Assembly (NCBI GenBank): GCA_963838735.1
Contig: CAWISG010000001.1
Location: 62,001-126,000 of the forward strand
Direction: 5' to 3'
From: Parerythrobacter_A sp963838735
GTDB taxonomy: Bacteria > Pseudomonadota > Alphaproteobacteria > Sphingomonadales > Sphingomonadaceae
DNA: 64,000 nucleotides
Each line of letters begins with the position of its first letter. Position 1 is the first letter of the stretch. Positions 8,764 through 18,418 of this stretch are shown in pieces. Made by a program: the position numbers and the translations under genes. The notes under the pieces were generated by a model. The model saw only the letters and a list, made by a program, of their open reading frames with translations, had not been told where the DNA came from and did not search any database.

Positions 8764-9080
8764 GGTTTGCGCACCGTCAGCGCCAGCCAGTCGCGTTGCG
8801 CACCCAACGCATCGAACCGCATTTCGCGCACCGGCAGTCCGGTCCGCTCCCGCGCCTCATGCACCATCGCTGCGACCCCGTCCGTCGCATCAACGTCGAA
8901 CCCGGCATCCACCATGTGCCCCGTGTCGACACCGCCGCCACAGCCCAGCTCCAGCACATGTGCACCCGGCTTTACCCGTGCCAGGAAAGGAGTAAGATGC
9001 CGGTGCGGCCTTGGCGATGTGCGCAGCGTGTAAGCGGGCGCTTGTTTCTCGTAGAATTCGATGGTGGCGGGGTCGCTCAT
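8760..9080 (-). pseudogene. class I SAM methyltransferase with large internal deletion
   Basis: 106 residues, compared with about 190-210 for the family. It opens normally: ATIEFYEKQAPAYTLRTS and motif I, HVLELGCGGGVDTG, binding SAM, up to MRFDAL at residue 90. It then jumps straight to DWLALTVRKP, the typical last residues of these methyltransferases. About 100 residues including the catalytic part are missing without loss of frame. It remains first gene of the operon and keeps the 4-base overlap with the MOSC gene, so its translation may still be needed for coupling. Activity is unlikely. Confidence 0.65.
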
Positions 9081-9110
9081 CCTATTCGTCGCGCGATGTC
9101 CATCTGCCCG

Positions 9111-10331
9111 TCAGGCTACCACTTCTTCCGCGCGCGCTTCCCTGTCCCTTCGCGCCCGGCTCTTCTTTTCCGCCGCCGTGCGGAGCTGTCCGCAGGCGGC
9201 GTCGATATCGCGGCCGCGCGGGGTGCGGACAGGCGCGCTGATCCCGGCGGCGAACACGATATCGCTGAACGCGCGGATGCGTTCGGGTGTGGAACATTCA
9301 TACGCCGAACCGGGCCACGGGTTGAACGGGATCAGGTTGACCTTGGCAGGCAAGTCGTAGGCGCGCAGCAGGCGGATCAGTTCGCGCGCATCGTCGTCGC
9401 TGTCGTTCTTGTCCTTCAGCATGACGTATTCGAAGGTGATGCGCCGGGCGTTGCTGGCGCCGGGATAATCGGCGCAGGCCTGCAACAGTTCCTCGATCCC
9501 GTATTTGCGGTTGATCGGCACGATCTCGTCGCGCACGTCCTTGGTCACGGCGTGCAGGGAGACGGCGAGATTGACGCCGATTTCCTCACCGCAACGCGCC
9601 ATTGCGGGCACCACGCCGCTGGTCGACAGCGTGATGCGCCGCTTGCTCAGCGCCAGCCCCTCGCCATCCATCACCAGGTTCAGCGCATCGCGGACATTGT
9701 CGAAGTTATACAGCGGCTCGCCCATGCCCATCATCACGATATTGGTCAGCAGGCGGCCATGCGGCACGTAGTCTTCGGGCGCGGCGGCGTCGGGCCATTC
9801 GCCCAGCGCATCGCGCGCCAGCATGACCTGCCCCACGATCTCCCCAGGCGTCAGGTTGCGCACCAGTCGCATCGTGCCGGTATGGCAGAAGGTGCAGTTC
9901 AGCGTGCAGCCGACCTGGCTGGAAACACACAGCGTGCCGCGCGCTTCGTCGGGAATGAACACCATCTCGTAATCATGGCCGTCATCGGTTCGAAGCAGCC
10001 ATTTGCGCGTCCCGTCGCTCGAATGTTGCGCCTCCACCACGGCGGGGCGACCCACGACGAAGCGTTCCGCCAGCCACGGGCGCATCGTTTTGGCAATATC
10101 GGTCATGGCGGCAAAATCGGTGACGCCGCGATGATACAGCCAGTGAAACACCTGCTTCGCGCGCAGCTTGGCCTGCCGTGCATCCAGCCCGGCTTCCGCG
10201 AACAGCGCGCGGATATCGGCCTTGGGCAAGCCCATCAGGTCGATACGTCCATCGGCACGCGGGGTTATGGCGCGCGCGACAGGGACGGGGTCGGTTTGTC
10301 CCGCGATTGGCATGAGGTCGGTGTCTGGCAT
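9111..10331 (-). CDS. rlmN: 23S rRNA (adenine2503-C2)-methyltransferase
   Basis: 406 residues from ATG 10331; the frame is open to 10445, but that extension is proline-rich and not family-like. Radical-SAM enzyme that methylates A2503 of 23S rRNA and A37 of some tRNAs. SQVGCTLNCTFCHTGTMR carries the CxxxCxxC iron-sulfur motif, MMGMGEPLYNFDNV the SAM-binding GEP motif, and DIDAACGQL near the C-terminus the second catalytic cysteine. Ends 30 bases from the methyltransferase remnant, in the same direction. Confidence 0.95.
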   Translation of the reverse strand: MPDTDLMPIAGQTDPVPVARAITPRADGRIDLMGLPKADIRALFAEAGLDARQAKLRAKQVFHWLYHRGVTDFAAMTDIAKTMRPWLAERFVVGRPAVVEAQHSSDGTRKWLLRTDDGHDYEMVFIPDEARGTLCVSSQVGCTLNCTFCHTGTMRLVRNLTPGEIVGQVMLARDALGEWPDAAAPEDYVPHGRLLTNIVMMGMGEPLYNFDNVRDALNLVMDGEGLALSKRRITLSTSGVVPAMARCGEEIGVNLAVSLHAVTKDVRDEIVPINRKYGIEELLQACADYPGASNARRITFEYVMLKDKNDSDDDARELIRLLRAYDLPAKVNLIPFNPWPGSAYECSTPERIRAFSDIVFAAGISAPVRTPRGRDIDAACGQLRTAAEKKSRARRDREARAEEVVA

Positions 10332-10392
10332 GGCGGCCCGTGATATAGGCGGCGGCGCCTGGGAATGCCAGCGAGGTGGCGTGTGCCCCGCG

Positions 10393-10893
10393 TTATCGCC
10401 GCCGCGCGCAGGCGACGGTGGCGGCATCCATCGCGGTGGCAGCACCCGCCAGCGGGTAACGATCCGAAAAGCGCCGCCCCTGCCGGTTGGTGGCCGAAAC
10501 GGTCATGCGACCGCCGGATCGCATCGCCGCGACGATAGCGGCATCGCCCCGGCGGTCCCTTGCCCAGGCGTTGTTACCCGATCCAGTTAGCGTGAAACGC
10601 CGGTTGCCGATGGTCAGCCGGATATCGGTACCGGCGCGCACCGCCTGCGACAGCCGGAAATGCATTTGCCCGCGCACGTTCCGGCGCGGCCAGGTGCCGA
10701 CACTGGCGAAGGCGGCGGTTTCGCGGCGGCTGGACGGTTTGACAATGGCGTAGCAGCGCGGGGTTTCAGCATCGCGAAACGCGCCCCAGTCGGAGAAGAC
10801 GCCCAAGCTGTCGCGTGCCGAAACCGGCGATATGATCGTAAGAACAGCCACCACGACCAGCAGCAAGACGAAAGCAAGGCGAAAAGCAGCCAT
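10393..10893 (-). CDS. IalB-like periplasmic protein
   Basis: 166 residues with an N-terminal signal peptide or anchor (1-26, hydrophobic VLLLVVVAVLTIISP). The body resembles the invasion-associated locus B family: WGAFRDAETPRCYAIV, a conserved C, then MHFRLSQAVRAG and FTLTGSGNNAWARDRRGDAA. In sphingomonads these are small secreted proteins of unknown role; the name reflects homology only, not virulence. Upstream of rlmN in the same direction with 61 bases between. Confidence 0.6.
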   Translation of the reverse strand: MAAFRLAFVLLLVVVAVLTIISPVSARDSLGVFSDWGAFRDAETPRCYAIVKPSSRRETAAFASVGTWPRRNVRGQMHFRLSQAVRAGTDIRLTIGNRRFTLTGSGNNAWARDRRGDAAIVAAMRSGGRMTVSATNRQGRRFSDRYPLAGAATAMDAATVACARRR

Positions 10894-10985
10894 GCGCGTT
10901 TCTTACGGTGGGGGCTATCGTGCGGCAAGCGGTGCGGTTAGGCTTCGCTCCAACCCGACCCGACCCAACCGAAGGAACCCGTGCC

Positions 10986-11501
10986 ATGAAACTGCTGCTT
11001 CCCCTCGCCATCGCCGCGCCGTTCGCCCTTGCCGCCTGCGGGTCCGCCGGCGAAGGCGGCACGACCGTGGATGCCGCAGGCAACGAGATCGAGATGCAGC
11101 CGGGCAAATGGGCCAATACCATGACGGTCGAGAAGTTCGACATTCCCGGCGCACCGCCCGAGGCCGCCGCGATGTTCCAGGCCGCTATCGGCGAAGGGAC
11201 CACCACCGAAAGCTGCATGACTCAGGACCAGCTCGATGAAGGGATGGAACGCCGCGCGACCGAAAGCATGGATGGGCAAGCCTGCGACACGGTCGATTTC
11301 GCCGCGAATGATGGCAAGATCAACGGACGCATCGAATGCAAGGCGGACAATGGCGGCGCGGCAGTGATGACCGTGGCGGGCACGCAATCGGCCGAGGCTA
11401 TGGAGATGACCATCACCTCCGACGTTACCGACGAGGGGATCCCTGGCGGCAAGGCGCAAATGGTCATGAAAATAAGCGGCAAGCGGCTGGGCGACTGCTA
11501 G
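10986..11501 (+). CDS. DUF3617-type lipoprotein
   Basis: 171 residues from ATG 10986, with AAGGAA about 10 bases upstream; a longer open frame to 10908 lacks a signal peptide. Signal sequence MKLLLPLAIAAPFALAAC with a lipobox LAAC (C18). The body has MQPGKWANTMTVEKFD, an SCMTQDQ segment and paired cysteines, as in the DUF3617 family common in sphingomonads. Periplasmic or outer-membrane lipoprotein of unknown function. Monocistronic, divergent from the IalB-like gene. Confidence 0.75.
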   Translation: MKLLLPLAIAAPFALAACGSAGEGGTTVDAAGNEIEMQPGKWANTMTVEKFDIPGAPPEAAAMFQAAIGEGTTTESCMTQDQLDEGMERRATESMDGQACDTVDFAANDGKINGRIECKADNGGAAVMTVAGTQSAEAMEMTITSDVTDEGIPGGKAQMVMKISGKRLGDC

Positions 11502-11535
11502 CTGGGCAACCTGCCACTCTGACTTCGGGCGCGCG

Positions 11536-13503
11536 TTATCTCAGAAAGTCGCCTGCAATCCGCGGCGTCCCATTGCGGGCACGCTGCGGATAGAGCTGTT
11601 CGTACGTCGCTGCGTTTTCGATCACGCGCTGCACATAGTTCTTCGTTTCGAAGATCGGGATGCGTTCGATCCAGGTGAGCCAGTCGATCCCGCCCCGGCG
11701 CGGATCGCCATTTCGGCGCAGCCATTTGTTCACATTGCCCGGGCCGGCATTATAGGCCGCGATGGCGAGCGGATAGCTGCCGTCGTAATAGTCCAGCATC
11801 CGTACGAAATAGCCATTACCAAGCTGCATATTATACACCGGATCGGCAATCAGCGCGCCCCGGCTGTAGGACAGGCCGAGCTTGCCTGCCTGCTCTTGCG
11901 CCGTGCCGGGCATCAGCTGCATCAAGCCACGTGCACCGGCATGGCTGATCGCGTTTTGGGCAAACTGGCTTTCCTGCCGCGCGATGGCGTGGGCCATCGT
12001 CCAGTATGTGCCGGGCGGTGTATCGAGGGTTGGGAAGCCTTGCGCCACGAACTGGTCCAGCCCGTCCGCGCCTGCTGCCTCGGCGATGTTCACCGCCAGA
12101 TCGCGTCGCCCGATTTCACGGGCCAGTTCGACGCGAAGCATATGCTCGGCCTCGGTATCGGCTTGCTGTGCAATCTCGCGATAGAACCGGATGCCGGTCC
12201 GCCAGGGCGCGCCGCGCGATACCTCCGCCACGGCGCGCGTCAGCGGTTGCGCGTTGAAAGCGGCGCGTTCCTGTGCCGTGGGTTCCTGCGCGGGCTTGGC
12301 GGCCAGTGGCGGAACGACGCGACCCAGTTCGGATAGCGCCAACTGGCCATAAAAGCGGTCCGGATACGCCGCCGCCAGATCAAGGTAGCGTTGCCGTTCG
12401 GCGGCATCGCCCGCGCGTCCGGCAGCCTTTGCGGCCCAGTAAAAGCCTTTCGAGCGGGTCTGCGGGGTCTGCGCCGCCGCGCCATAACGGTAGAACAGCG
12501 GCGCGGCGGTGGCGGCATCGCCGCGTTCCCACAGCGCCTTCGTCCCGCCCAGCCACATGAGCGAGGTGTAATCGTCACGCAGGCGGTAGGACATTTTCGA
12601 AATGTCCGCGCCGGGTGCGAACAGGTCATCGACCGACCCGGCGATGCGTGCCGCTGACCCGGCATCGGCCCCGCGCGCCACGCGCAGCATCTCGCCAATG
12701 AAACCTTCGCCGTCATGCGCGGGGCGAATATAGGCGGGGCGCGTGGTCAACAACTGCACCGCACGGCCGGTTTGACCGGATTTGCGATAGCTGCGCACGA
12801 GGTCGTAGACATAGCCCGGATCGTTCAGCGCCGCCTGATCGACGCCGCTGCTGTTACCGTCCTGGAACATGACACGGGACTGGAAGGCGGCCCGGGTGTT
12901 CGCATCGAGGCGGACCAGCTGGCGTTTGGCCCCTTCGCTGTCACCATCCCACAATACCGCGTCCATCCGCGTGCGCTGGTCGTCGGGCGTGAATTGGGCA
13001 CCGAACAGGCCGTCCAGATACAGCTCGGTCGGCCCACTCATGCTGCCGCCGCGCCAGGCTTCGCGCGCGGCCTGCGCCGCTTCGGGACGTTGGAGCGTCG
13101 CGAGTGCCAGCGCGTAACGCCCGCGCGCCGCATTGGTCAAAGCGGGATTGCGATCGAAAAACGCCACGATTTCTTCAGGCGCGACCGGCTCGTCGCCCAA
13201 GGCGGCTTCGGCGCGTCGTTGCAGCAGGTCCTGCTGCGGGAAGCCGGGATAGGCCATGATAAAATCGGCATAGGCGTCGAAACCCAGATCGCGCTGTGCA
13301 ACCAGCGTTTCCCAGCGGGAGACGGCTTGCGCGATATTGCCAGGTGCGCGGGCGACCATTTCGGCGCGGGCGCGGTCCCAGCTGGCGGCATCCTGCGCCG
13401 AGGCGGGCGCGGTGGCGAGCAGGGGCAGCGCCAGGGCAGAGACGGTCAGCGACAGGGCGGGGATAAGGCGATGGTTCTTAGAATAGATGTGCATGCTGGA
13501 CAT
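11536..13503 (-). CDS. slt: soluble lytic murein transglycosylase
   Basis: 655 residues from ATG 13503 (AAGGAG about 12 bases upstream; the frame is open further to 13947, but that part overlaps dapA). Signal peptide about 4-37, ending PASAQD. A long alpha-helical superhelix domain with tetratricopeptide-like helices fills about 40-480. The C-terminal SLT domain (about 490-640) has ARQESQFAQNAISHAGARG with the catalytic Glu, LMQLMPGTA, and AIAAYNAGPGNVNKW. It cleaves glycan strands to 1,6-anhydro muropeptides in the periplasm, the substrate imported by AmpG-type permeases such as the one at 48 kb. Divergent from dapA. Confidence 0.92.
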   Translation of the reverse strand: MSSMHIYSKNHRLIPALSLTVSALALPLLATAPASAQDAASWDRARAEMVARAPGNIAQAVSRWETLVAQRDLGFDAYADFIMAYPGFPQQDLLQRRAEAALGDEPVAPEEIVAFFDRNPALTNAARGRYALALATLQRPEAAQAAREAWRGGSMSGPTELYLDGLFGAQFTPDDQRTRMDAVLWDGDSEGAKRQLVRLDANTRAAFQSRVMFQDGNSSGVDQAALNDPGYVYDLVRSYRKSGQTGRAVQLLTTRPAYIRPAHDGEGFIGEMLRVARGADAGSAARIAGSVDDLFAPGADISKMSYRLRDDYTSLMWLGGTKALWERGDAATAAPLFYRYGAAAQTPQTRSKGFYWAAKAAGRAGDAAERQRYLDLAAAYPDRFYGQLALSELGRVVPPLAAKPAQEPTAQERAAFNAQPLTRAVAEVSRGAPWRTGIRFYREIAQQADTEAEHMLRVELAREIGRRDLAVNIAEAAGADGLDQFVAQGFPTLDTPPGTYWTMAHAIARQESQFAQNAISHAGARGLMQLMPGTAQEQAGKLGLSYSRGALIADPVYNMQLGNGYFVRMLDYYDGSYPLAIAAYNAGPGNVNKWLRRNGDPRRGGIDWLTWIERIPIFETKNYVQRVIENAATYEQLYPQRARNGTPRIAGDFLR

Positions 13504-13596
13504 AGTGCAGGCTGGCTCCTTATCAGGCGCTGAACGTGGCGCGCCTCCGGTCGGTAATATGCGCGGCGTTATACCGCGCTTTTGAAGGGACAACGA

Positions 13597-14491
13597 ATGT
13601 TTTCCGGATCGATCCCTGCCTTGGTGACACCCTTCCGCGACGGGGCGGTGGACGAGGCGGCGTTCCGCGCGCTGGTGGACTGGCAGATCGACAGCGGCAG
13701 CGCCGCGCTGGTCCCGTGCGGCACTACGGGCGAGGCGTCCACGCTCAGCAATGCCGAACATCATCGCGTCATCGAGCTGTGCGTGGAACAGGCGGCGGGG
13801 CGCGTGCCGGTCATCGCCGGCTGCGGCAGCAACGATACGCATAACGCGCTGCTGCATATGCAGTTCAGCGCGAAGGCGGGTGCAGCGGCGGCACTGTGCG
13901 TAGTGCCTTATTACAACAAGCCGAGCCAGGCGGGCCTGATCGCGCATTTTACACTATCTGGCTGAAAACAGCACGCTGCCCATCGTGCTGTATAATGTAC
14001 CGGGGCGCACCGTGACCGACATCGCGCCAGAAACGACGGTGGAATTGGCCAACCGTTTTCCCAAGCGGATCGTGGCGATCAAGGATGCGAGCGAACGGCT
14101 GTCGCGCGTGACCGACCATCGCATTGGTACGGCCAATGAGAAGGGGGGCGCGTTCTGTCAGCTATCAGGCAATGACGAGCTGGCCCTGCCGCACGCGATG
14201 GCGGGCGGGGCGGGGTGCATTTCCGTCACCGCCAATGTCGCGCCTGCCCTGTGCGCGAAATTCCAGACTGCGTGCGCGGAGGGCGATATCGCGCAGGCGC
14301 GGCGGCTGAACGACCTGCTGATGCCGCTGCATTACGCCATGTTCGCCGATAGCAGCCCGGCGCCGGTAAAATACGCGCTGAGCCGTGTGCATGACTGGCT
14401 TACGGGCGATGTGCGCCTGCCCATTCTTCCCGCCAGCGACGAGGCGCGCGAAGCGGTCGATGCCGCGCTGGAGCGTGCGGGTCTGACCTAG
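13597..14491 (+). CDS. dapA: 4-hydroxy-tetrahydrodipicolinate synthase, with a frameshift
   Basis: Catalyses the first step of the lysine/diaminopimelate branch, from pyruvate and aspartate semialdehyde. The first frame (ATG 13597, AAGGGA upstream) shows VPCGTTGEASTLS and VVPYYNKPSQAGL, then stops at 13965 after HFTLSG. The second frame resumes with YLAENSTLPIVLYNVPGRT, the catalytic-tyrosine motif, and RIVAIKDASE with the Schiff-base lysine. Removing one base near 13952 (TTTTACACTATC to TTTTACCTATC) restores a normal protein of about 297 residues. DapA is usually essential, so sequencing error is the likeliest cause, unless another copy exists. Confidence 0.85.
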
Positions 14492-14494
14492 CGC

Positions 14495-16451
14495 CTATCG
14501 TGCAGGGTTATGCCGCTCCACGAAGGCAACCGCTTCGGACAGCATCCGTTTGCGCGTATCGGCATTGCTCAGGAAGTGGTCCTCGCCTTCCAGCGTGACG
14601 AACGCGACCGTCTTGCCTGCATCCTTCAGCGCGTCCGCCATCCCTGCGCCTTGCGAATAGGGCACGCGCGTATCATCGCGCCCGTGGATGATCAGCACCG
14701 GTGCATCGGCGCGGCGGGCCAGCCGATAGGGTGAAATGCTATCGAGGTCGGTATCTTCGCCGACCAGCCGCTCGATCCCGCGCGTGAAGATATCGCGCCG
14801 CCCGGTCAGCTCGCTGCGGAACATGGGGCGCAGGTCCGTGACGGCATTCACCGCCACGGCGCAGCGATAGATGCCGTTCTGCACCGTTACGCCCGCCAGC
14901 GCGGCATAGCCGCCATAGCTTGCGCCCATGATGCAGGCGCGTGTCGGATCGGCAATACCCGCCTCGGCCAGCGCCGCGAGACCATCGCTCATATCGGTCA
15001 GCATCTTGCCGCCCCACTCGCCATCGCCCGCGCTGCGGAATGTCGCATCGCGATTGGTGGAACCGCGGAAGTTGGGTTGCAGCACGGCGTAGCCGCGATT
15101 GGCAAAGGCTTGCGCCCACCAATCGAACACCGGATCGTCATGTGCGGTCGGGCCACCATGCGGAAAGATCAGCACAGACAGGTTCTTCCGCCGCGCGACC
15201 CAATCCGTTTTGGGGCGGCAGGGTCAGGATCGCCTCGATCTTCAGCCCGTCCTGCGCGGTGTAGTCGAAGGTCTTGACCGTGCCGATGGCCTGTCCCTGG
15301 ATCGCCGGACGCTCCAGCCCGAGCAACGCGCGTTCGCCGGTTGCGCTGTCGACGCGGTAAAAAGTGCCGCTATCATAGCTGCCGCTGGTCCTGACCAGCA
15401 CGGTGGACAGGTCGGGCGTGTAATCCTGAATGTCGAAATGGTTGCCATCGTACAGCGCGATGACGCGGGCAAGGGCGGCCTGTCGTTCGGGCGACACCAT
15501 CTTTGCCTCCCCATCGTCGGTAACCGCACCCATCACGCGGCTGGTGACCGGGTCGATGATATAGCGGTCGATCAATTCGTCATAGACCCGCACCGACGCG
15601 CCGCCGGCCAAAGGAACCTCGAACCGTTTTACGGTGCCTTCCGACTGGTCGAAATACGCATAGATCACGCTGTCGCCAGTCGCGCCGAACCCGGTCAGGC
15701 TGGCGCTGCCATTGGCTTCCTCGCCCTCGGCGATGGTCCGGCCATCGGCTTCCAGTTTCCATTTGCCGGCTTCCGCATGGACGGTCATCTGCGCGGCGAC
15801 CTTGCCGTCCGGGCCGGGTAGCCAGTCGCGCAGGTTGGGATATTCGCTGGGATACGCGACCTGCTGCGCATCGCCGGTCAGCAGATCGACTTCGTAAAGG
15901 GCGGGCGCGCCGTCGAGGATCTGCGCCTGCTTGCCCGATGCGCGTCCCTTGCGGAATCCGCCAAAATATCCCTTCCACCGGCCCTCGACCTGCCGAATGC
16001 CGTGATAGCCGATGACGGCATTGGCGATGCGTTGCTGGTCCGCGAATACGGAGACGACGGGTGCGGCGGGCGCAAGCGGCAGGACATTGGCGCGCAGCCA
16101 CTCCTGCTTGCGCCTGCCGTATCGTTTGCCCGTATTTCCCGTCTCGCTACGGATCAGCAGGATGGCCGTATCGCCCACCCATTCGATATTGCGTACCTTG
16201 GCATCGCCGATGGCGAACTGCCGCATCGGCTTGCCCGCAGCATCCAGTACCGAAACGATGCGTTCGCCGCCGCTGGTCATCAACATCGCAGTATGTGCTC
16301 CGCTGGGCGAAATTTCCACGCTCTCGATTGCCGGGAGGTCGCCATAGGCTTCGATCGGTATCTGCGTCGGTGCCTGCGCCTGCACCGCAACCGGGATGGT
16401 AGCGAGTGGCACGGCGAGGGCTGCTGCGATGAATGATGTGCGAAAGATCAC
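14495..16451 (-). CDS. S9-family prolyl oligopeptidase-like peptidase, with a frameshift
   Basis: About 650 residues in two frames. The N-terminal part (GTG 16451) has a signal peptide ending AVQAQ and a beta-propeller-like region. The C-terminal part has VLIFPHGGPTAHDDP, ACIMGASYGGYAAL with the nucleophile Ser (GxSxGG), IIHGRDDTRVP with the Asp and EGEDHFL with the His: a complete catalytic triad. The frames join near 15212-15215, where a GGGG run (CCCC on the coding strand) seems one base too long; with three bases the reading becomes LPPKTDWVARRKNLSVLIF. Probably periplasmic. Convergent with dapA, 3 bases apart. Confidence 0.85.
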
Positions 16452-16543
16452 GACGAGTTTCCTGTTGCGGCGACCTTGAGAAAGGCCTGGCGCGCAAATA
16501 ACGTAGCGCAGTCGTCCGACGCAATTGCTACAAGGCAGTCTGC

Positions 16544-17752
16544 TCAGATAATTTCGTCCTCGTCCAGCAGCGGACCGCCTTCCTCGTCGATGGGTTTGAG
16601 ACCGGCGCCGGGCGCTGGCCGGACTTCGCCCGCGCCTTCTTCATCGTCCGGTTCGGGATCGAGTTCCTCTTCGGGATCGAGTACAAAGCCGTCGGCTGCC
16701 ATAATCGCATCGGCAATCGCTTCGATTTCCTCGCTTGCCGCTTCAGGTCTGGCAAGGCGGGCAATATGGAACAGCGCATCGCCCTGATAGACGACCGGCA
16801 GCGTCGCATGGCCGATGATGATCCCATCTGTCGGGCTGACGATGGCAACCTCGTCCTCTCCGAACAGCCCGCCGACCGTAGCCAGCACATCGCCGATACG
16901 CACCGGATCGCCGGACTTGCGCACGCGATGCGTGACGCCGCCGCGCGGGGCGCGGACCCAGACGGAAGATGTCGCCCTGGCAGGCTCGCCGCCATTCGCC
17001 AGCGCTTCGGCCAGCGCATCATGCGGGTCGATCATGCCGAGCCTAGCCAATACGCTGAAGATACCGGCCACGCCCGTTTCGATGCTGAGCCGGTCAAAGC
17101 GCAGCGCCTCGCCCGTTTCCATCAGCAGCATGTCGACCCCCGCAAGCTTGGCAAGCGCCCGCATCGACCCTTCGCGCAACGGCGCCTCGATAATGATTGG
17201 CGGACCGAACGCGGTGGCCAGTTCGATGAGGTGCGGGTCGCCCGCCGCGATGCGGATTTGCGGCAGATTGTACCGGTGGACGGCGGCGGAATGGATATCG
17301 ATGCCGATGGTGCTGCGCTGGACCACTTCGGTGAAGAAGGCGTGTGCGAACTGGCTTGCGAGCGAGCCGTTGGCATTGCCGGGGAACGAGCGATTGAGAT
17401 CGCGCCGGTCGGGCAGGTAGCGCGTCTTGTTCAGGAAGCCGAAGATGTTGGCGACCGGCACCAGCAGCACCGTTCCGGCCAGCGCCGCCGGATCGAGCTG
17501 CGCCGCGATACGCTGGATGATGGCGGTGCCGATGATCTCGTCGCCGTGGATCGCGGCGCTGACGAACATGACCGGCCCCGGCTTTGAGCCATGCAGCGCG
17601 CGCACGGCCAGCGTGGAATTGTAGCCTGTGGCCATCGTGGTCACCGGCACGGCGATATCGCGCGTGGAACCGGGTGCCAGCTCGTGCCCGCATATCTCGA
17701 AATTGGCAGGAATGTCGGATTGCGGGTCGGGGTCGGGAGTGGGCGTGGTCAT
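16544..17752 (-). CDS. succinylglutamate desuccinylase/aspartoacylase-family zinc hydrolase
   Basis: 402 residues. The zinc-carboxypeptidase core shows AAIHGDEIIGTA (HxxE, H69 and E72), RRDLNRSFPG with the conserved arginines, and TIGIDIHSAA with the third zinc His. These proteins hydrolyse N-acyl amino acids; the exact substrate is unknown. After the catalytic domain a biotinyl/HlyD-like region (VSPTDGIIIGHATLPVVYQGD) follows. The last ~45 residues are a very acidic, glutamate-rich tail. Alone between the S9 peptidase and smpB, divergent from smpB. Confidence 0.78.
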   Translation of the reverse strand: MTTPTPDPDPQSDIPANFEICGHELAPGSTRDIAVPVTTMATGYNSTLAVRALHGSKPGPVMFVSAAIHGDEIIGTAIIQRIAAQLDPAALAGTVLLVPVANIFGFLNKTRYLPDRRDLNRSFPGNANGSLASQFAHAFFTEVVQRSTIGIDIHSAAVHRYNLPQIRIAAGDPHLIELATAFGPPIIIEAPLREGSMRALAKLAGVDMLLMETGEALRFDRLSIETGVAGIFSVLARLGMIDPHDALAEALANGGEPARATSSVWVRAPRGGVTHRVRKSGDPVRIGDVLATVGGLFGEDEVAIVSPTDGIIIGHATLPVVYQGDALFHIARLARPEAASEEIEAIADAIMAADGFVLDPEEELDPEPDDEEGAGEVRPAPGAGLKPIDEEGGPLLDEDEII

Positions 17753-17876
17753 GGCTGATGCTTATCACCAATGCAGCCTCCTGACACGTGATCGCTTGCC
17801 CGCCGCCCCGCCGCACCCTAGTTTCGACGTTCGACGCATCGAACACCTGCTTTCCCTCCTCAGACTGAACGAACAC

Positions 17877-18359
17877 ATGGCCCGCCCCAAGCCCGACACC
17901 TTCGACAAGCGCAAGACCGTTGCGGAAAACCGCCGCGCTCGGTTCGATTACAGCGTGGAGGACAAGGTCGAGGCGGGCATCGCCCTGCAGGGTACCGAGG
18001 TTAAATCGTTGCGTGCGGGGGAGGCGAGCATCGCCGAAAGCTATGCCGAAATCCGTGACGGACAGGCGTGGCTTATCAACGCCAATATTCCCGAGTTCAG
18101 CCACGGAAACCGATTTAATCACGAACCCAAGCGTCCGCGCAAGCTGCTGCTGCATGCACGCGAAATTGCGCGGATGACGGGCGCGGTCGAAAGGAAGGGG
18201 ATGACGCTGGTGCCGCTGTCGCTGTATTTCAACGGGCAGGGCCGGGCCAAGCTGGAACTGGCGCTGGCGAAGGGGCGTCAAGCGCAGGACAAGCGCGAAT
18301 ATGTGAAGGATCGCGACTGGAAACGCGACAAGGCGAGGATCATGCGCGAAAGAGCGTGA
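17877..18359 (+). CDS. smpB: SsrA-binding protein
   Basis: 160 residues from ATG 17877, the standard length. SmpB carries tmRNA to stalled ribosomes for trans-translation. Conserved parts: RRARFDYSVEDKVEAGIALQ and GTEVKSLRAGEASIAESYAE, then the C-terminal basic helix KRDKARIMRERA that enters the decoding centre. The frame is open to 17628 upstream, but that region overlaps the neighbouring gene antisense and is not family-like. In alphaproteobacteria smpB often follows dapA; here two minus-strand genes lie between them. Confidence 0.95.
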   Translation: MARPKPDTFDKRKTVAENRRARFDYSVEDKVEAGIALQGTEVKSLRAGEASIAESYAEIRDGQAWLINANIPEFSHGNRFNHEPKRPRKLLLHAREIARMTGAVERKGMTLVPLSLYFNGQGRAKLELALAKGRQAQDKREYVKDRDWKRDKARIMRERA

Positions 18360-18418
18360 GACGAACGCCCGCACCGGGTTGCGCTTAGCCGCCCGTGCGC
18401 GCAGGGAATGCGGATATC

